The notes under the pieces: model-generated
Seen by the model: only the letters and a program-made list of their open reading frames with translations
Told to the model about the DNA's origin: nothing
Databases searched by the model: none
Made by a program: the position numbers and the translations under genes
Source: Actinomyces sp. oral taxon 170 str. F0386
Lineage (GTDB): Bacteria; Actinomycetota; Actinomycetes; Actinomycetales; Actinomycetaceae
NCBI RefSeq assembly: GCF_000195595.1
Contig: NZ_GL882526.1
Location: 1-46,814 of the forward strand
DNA length: 46,814 nt
Reading direction: 5' to 3'
Part shown: piece after piece, positions 46,031 through 46,814 of the stretch
Numbering within the stretch: position 1 is the stretch's first letter
Layout of the letters: every line of letters begins with the position of its first letter

Positions 46031-46814
46031 GTGCTGAATAGGGGTGAAGGCGTCCCCTGCCCAATGGAAGTGCGCCTCCAGTCGCCTGGCACCCGGGTGG
46101 TACGGGCCCCGACGATGAACCGCAGCCTCGCCTCATCCAACGCGCTCAGGTTCGATACCGACAGCATTCCGGCGCCCGTTGACGACGGACTAACTCGGCG
46201 ATGCCGTGAGCGGCCTGGAAGGCCTCCACGACGGGGATGATCGTGGAGGTCTCGACCCGGTTACCCTCCCAGCATCCGACTTGGAGGGGGAACCCGTGGC
46301 GGTCGACCAGCAGGCCCACGATGACCTGGGGATCGACCCTCCTCTCCTTGCCAGTAACCCACCCGCCGCAGGTCATCCTCATGCTCGGCCTCGAAGTAGA
46401 GCGTGGTCACGCCTGCAGGCACAGGGACAGCCCCCTGGTGGCGGTGACGTGCTCGAACAGGGCCTGAGAGATCGCCTCCCGATAGCCCCGCTCCACGCAG
46501 TGTCCCAGGGAGCGGAACAAGGTCCGCACGCTGACCGCGTCCAGGCCTAGGTCACCCAGGACACGGGGGACCTAGGCCTTGGAGGTCGGCTCGATCAAAC
46601 GCGCCAGAACCATCTGCTCAAAAGCCCGATCACCACCAGCGGCGTCCCCCAGCCCCAGGTGGGTAGGCCCCGTGCAGGACCTCCAACTCGGCCTCGTCGT
46701 GGGCTGATCCCAGGGGTTCCACAATCCGGCGCACACCGCCGGACTTGGACACGATTTGCACCGCCCTGGCCCCCGAGGAGGTCCTGACCTTACGCAGAAA
46801 CGGGCTCACCACCC
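46031..46814 (-). pseudogene. IS1634 family transposase, broken and 3'-truncated
   Basis: The product begins at the right edge with VSPFLRKVRTSSGARAVQIV and an SAHDEAELEVL segment. Next come EQMVLARLIEPTSKA followed by an in-frame TAG, then HVTATRGLSL. VDPQVIVGLLVDRHGFPLQ and CWEGNRVETSTIIPVV follow in another frame, then NLSALDEARLRFIVGARTT in a third. LEAHFHWAGDAFTPI in yet another frame runs up to 46031, where the sequence turns AT-rich and the similarity ends. These are IS1634-type DDE transposase features. At least three frame changes, one stop and the missing 3' third make it non-functional. Confidence 0.75.

Overview
The window is a GC-rich actinobacterial chromosome segment. Codon use, leaderless GTG starts, an IdeR/DtxR-like iron box, a class Ib NrdF and IS1634/IS481-type transposase relics suggest Actinomyces or another Actinomycetaceae. 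That placement is inference from general resemblance; no database search was run.

Layout. (1) 1-4.4 kb: the 3' end of a diacylglycerol-kinase-like lipid kinase, an M20D amidohydrolase, and a divergent TetR/MFS efflux pair with two matching operators. (2) 4.4-8.3 kb: a ferrous/ferric iron uptake operon efeU-efeO-efeB on the minus strand, behind an IdeR-like box. (3) 8.7-14.7 kb: a lactose module (lacZ and a GPH-family symporter on minus, a LacI-type repressor divergent) with two operators 92 bp apart. (4) 14.7-19 kb: an unrecognised protein coupled to an LssY_C membrane protein, a lipoprotein, and nrdF. (5) 19.2-24.1 kb: two back-to-back regulator plus ABC exporter operons, one led by a YtrA-type GntR and one by a TetR. 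Both appear to be transcribed as leaderless mRNAs starting at GTG.

(6) 24.5-43 kb, visibly lower in GC than its flanks: a large catabolic island. It holds two regulators (FCD-type GntR, IclR), a DUF1537 acid-sugar kinase, a single-cysteine Asp/Glu-racemase homologue, carbamate kinase, two NCS1 permeases, allantoinase, an ATCase/OTCase-fold carbamoyltransferase, a split transketolase, a TIM-barrel isomerase, a DUF3830 protein, tartronate semialdehyde reductase, glyoxylate carboligase and an AEC carrier. The enzymes frame a route from allantoin to glyoxylate and on to glycerate, but the usual middle steps are absent here: allantoate amidohydrolase or allantoicase, ureidoglycolate lyase or dehydrogenase, the FdrA-type oxamate carbamoyltransferase, and urease. 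My main hypothesis is that the orphan carbamoyltransferase cleaves allantoate (diureidoacetate) phosphorolytically to carbamoyl phosphate. Carbamate kinase would turn this into ATP, and glyoxylate would go through Gcl, an isomerase and GlxR. The split transketolase could consume hydroxypyruvate, and the DUF1537 kinase could replace the missing glycerate kinase.

(7) 43-46.8 kb: a scrap yard. A type ISP restriction/helicase gene is cut after about 70 codons by a decayed IS481-like element. Next comes a strikingly AT-rich two-gene module (a small barrel-fold protein plus an ECF41-like sigma factor) with its own ECF41-like promoter, and then a decayed IS1634-type transposase that runs off the right edge. 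No rRNA, tRNA or CRISPR array was seen.
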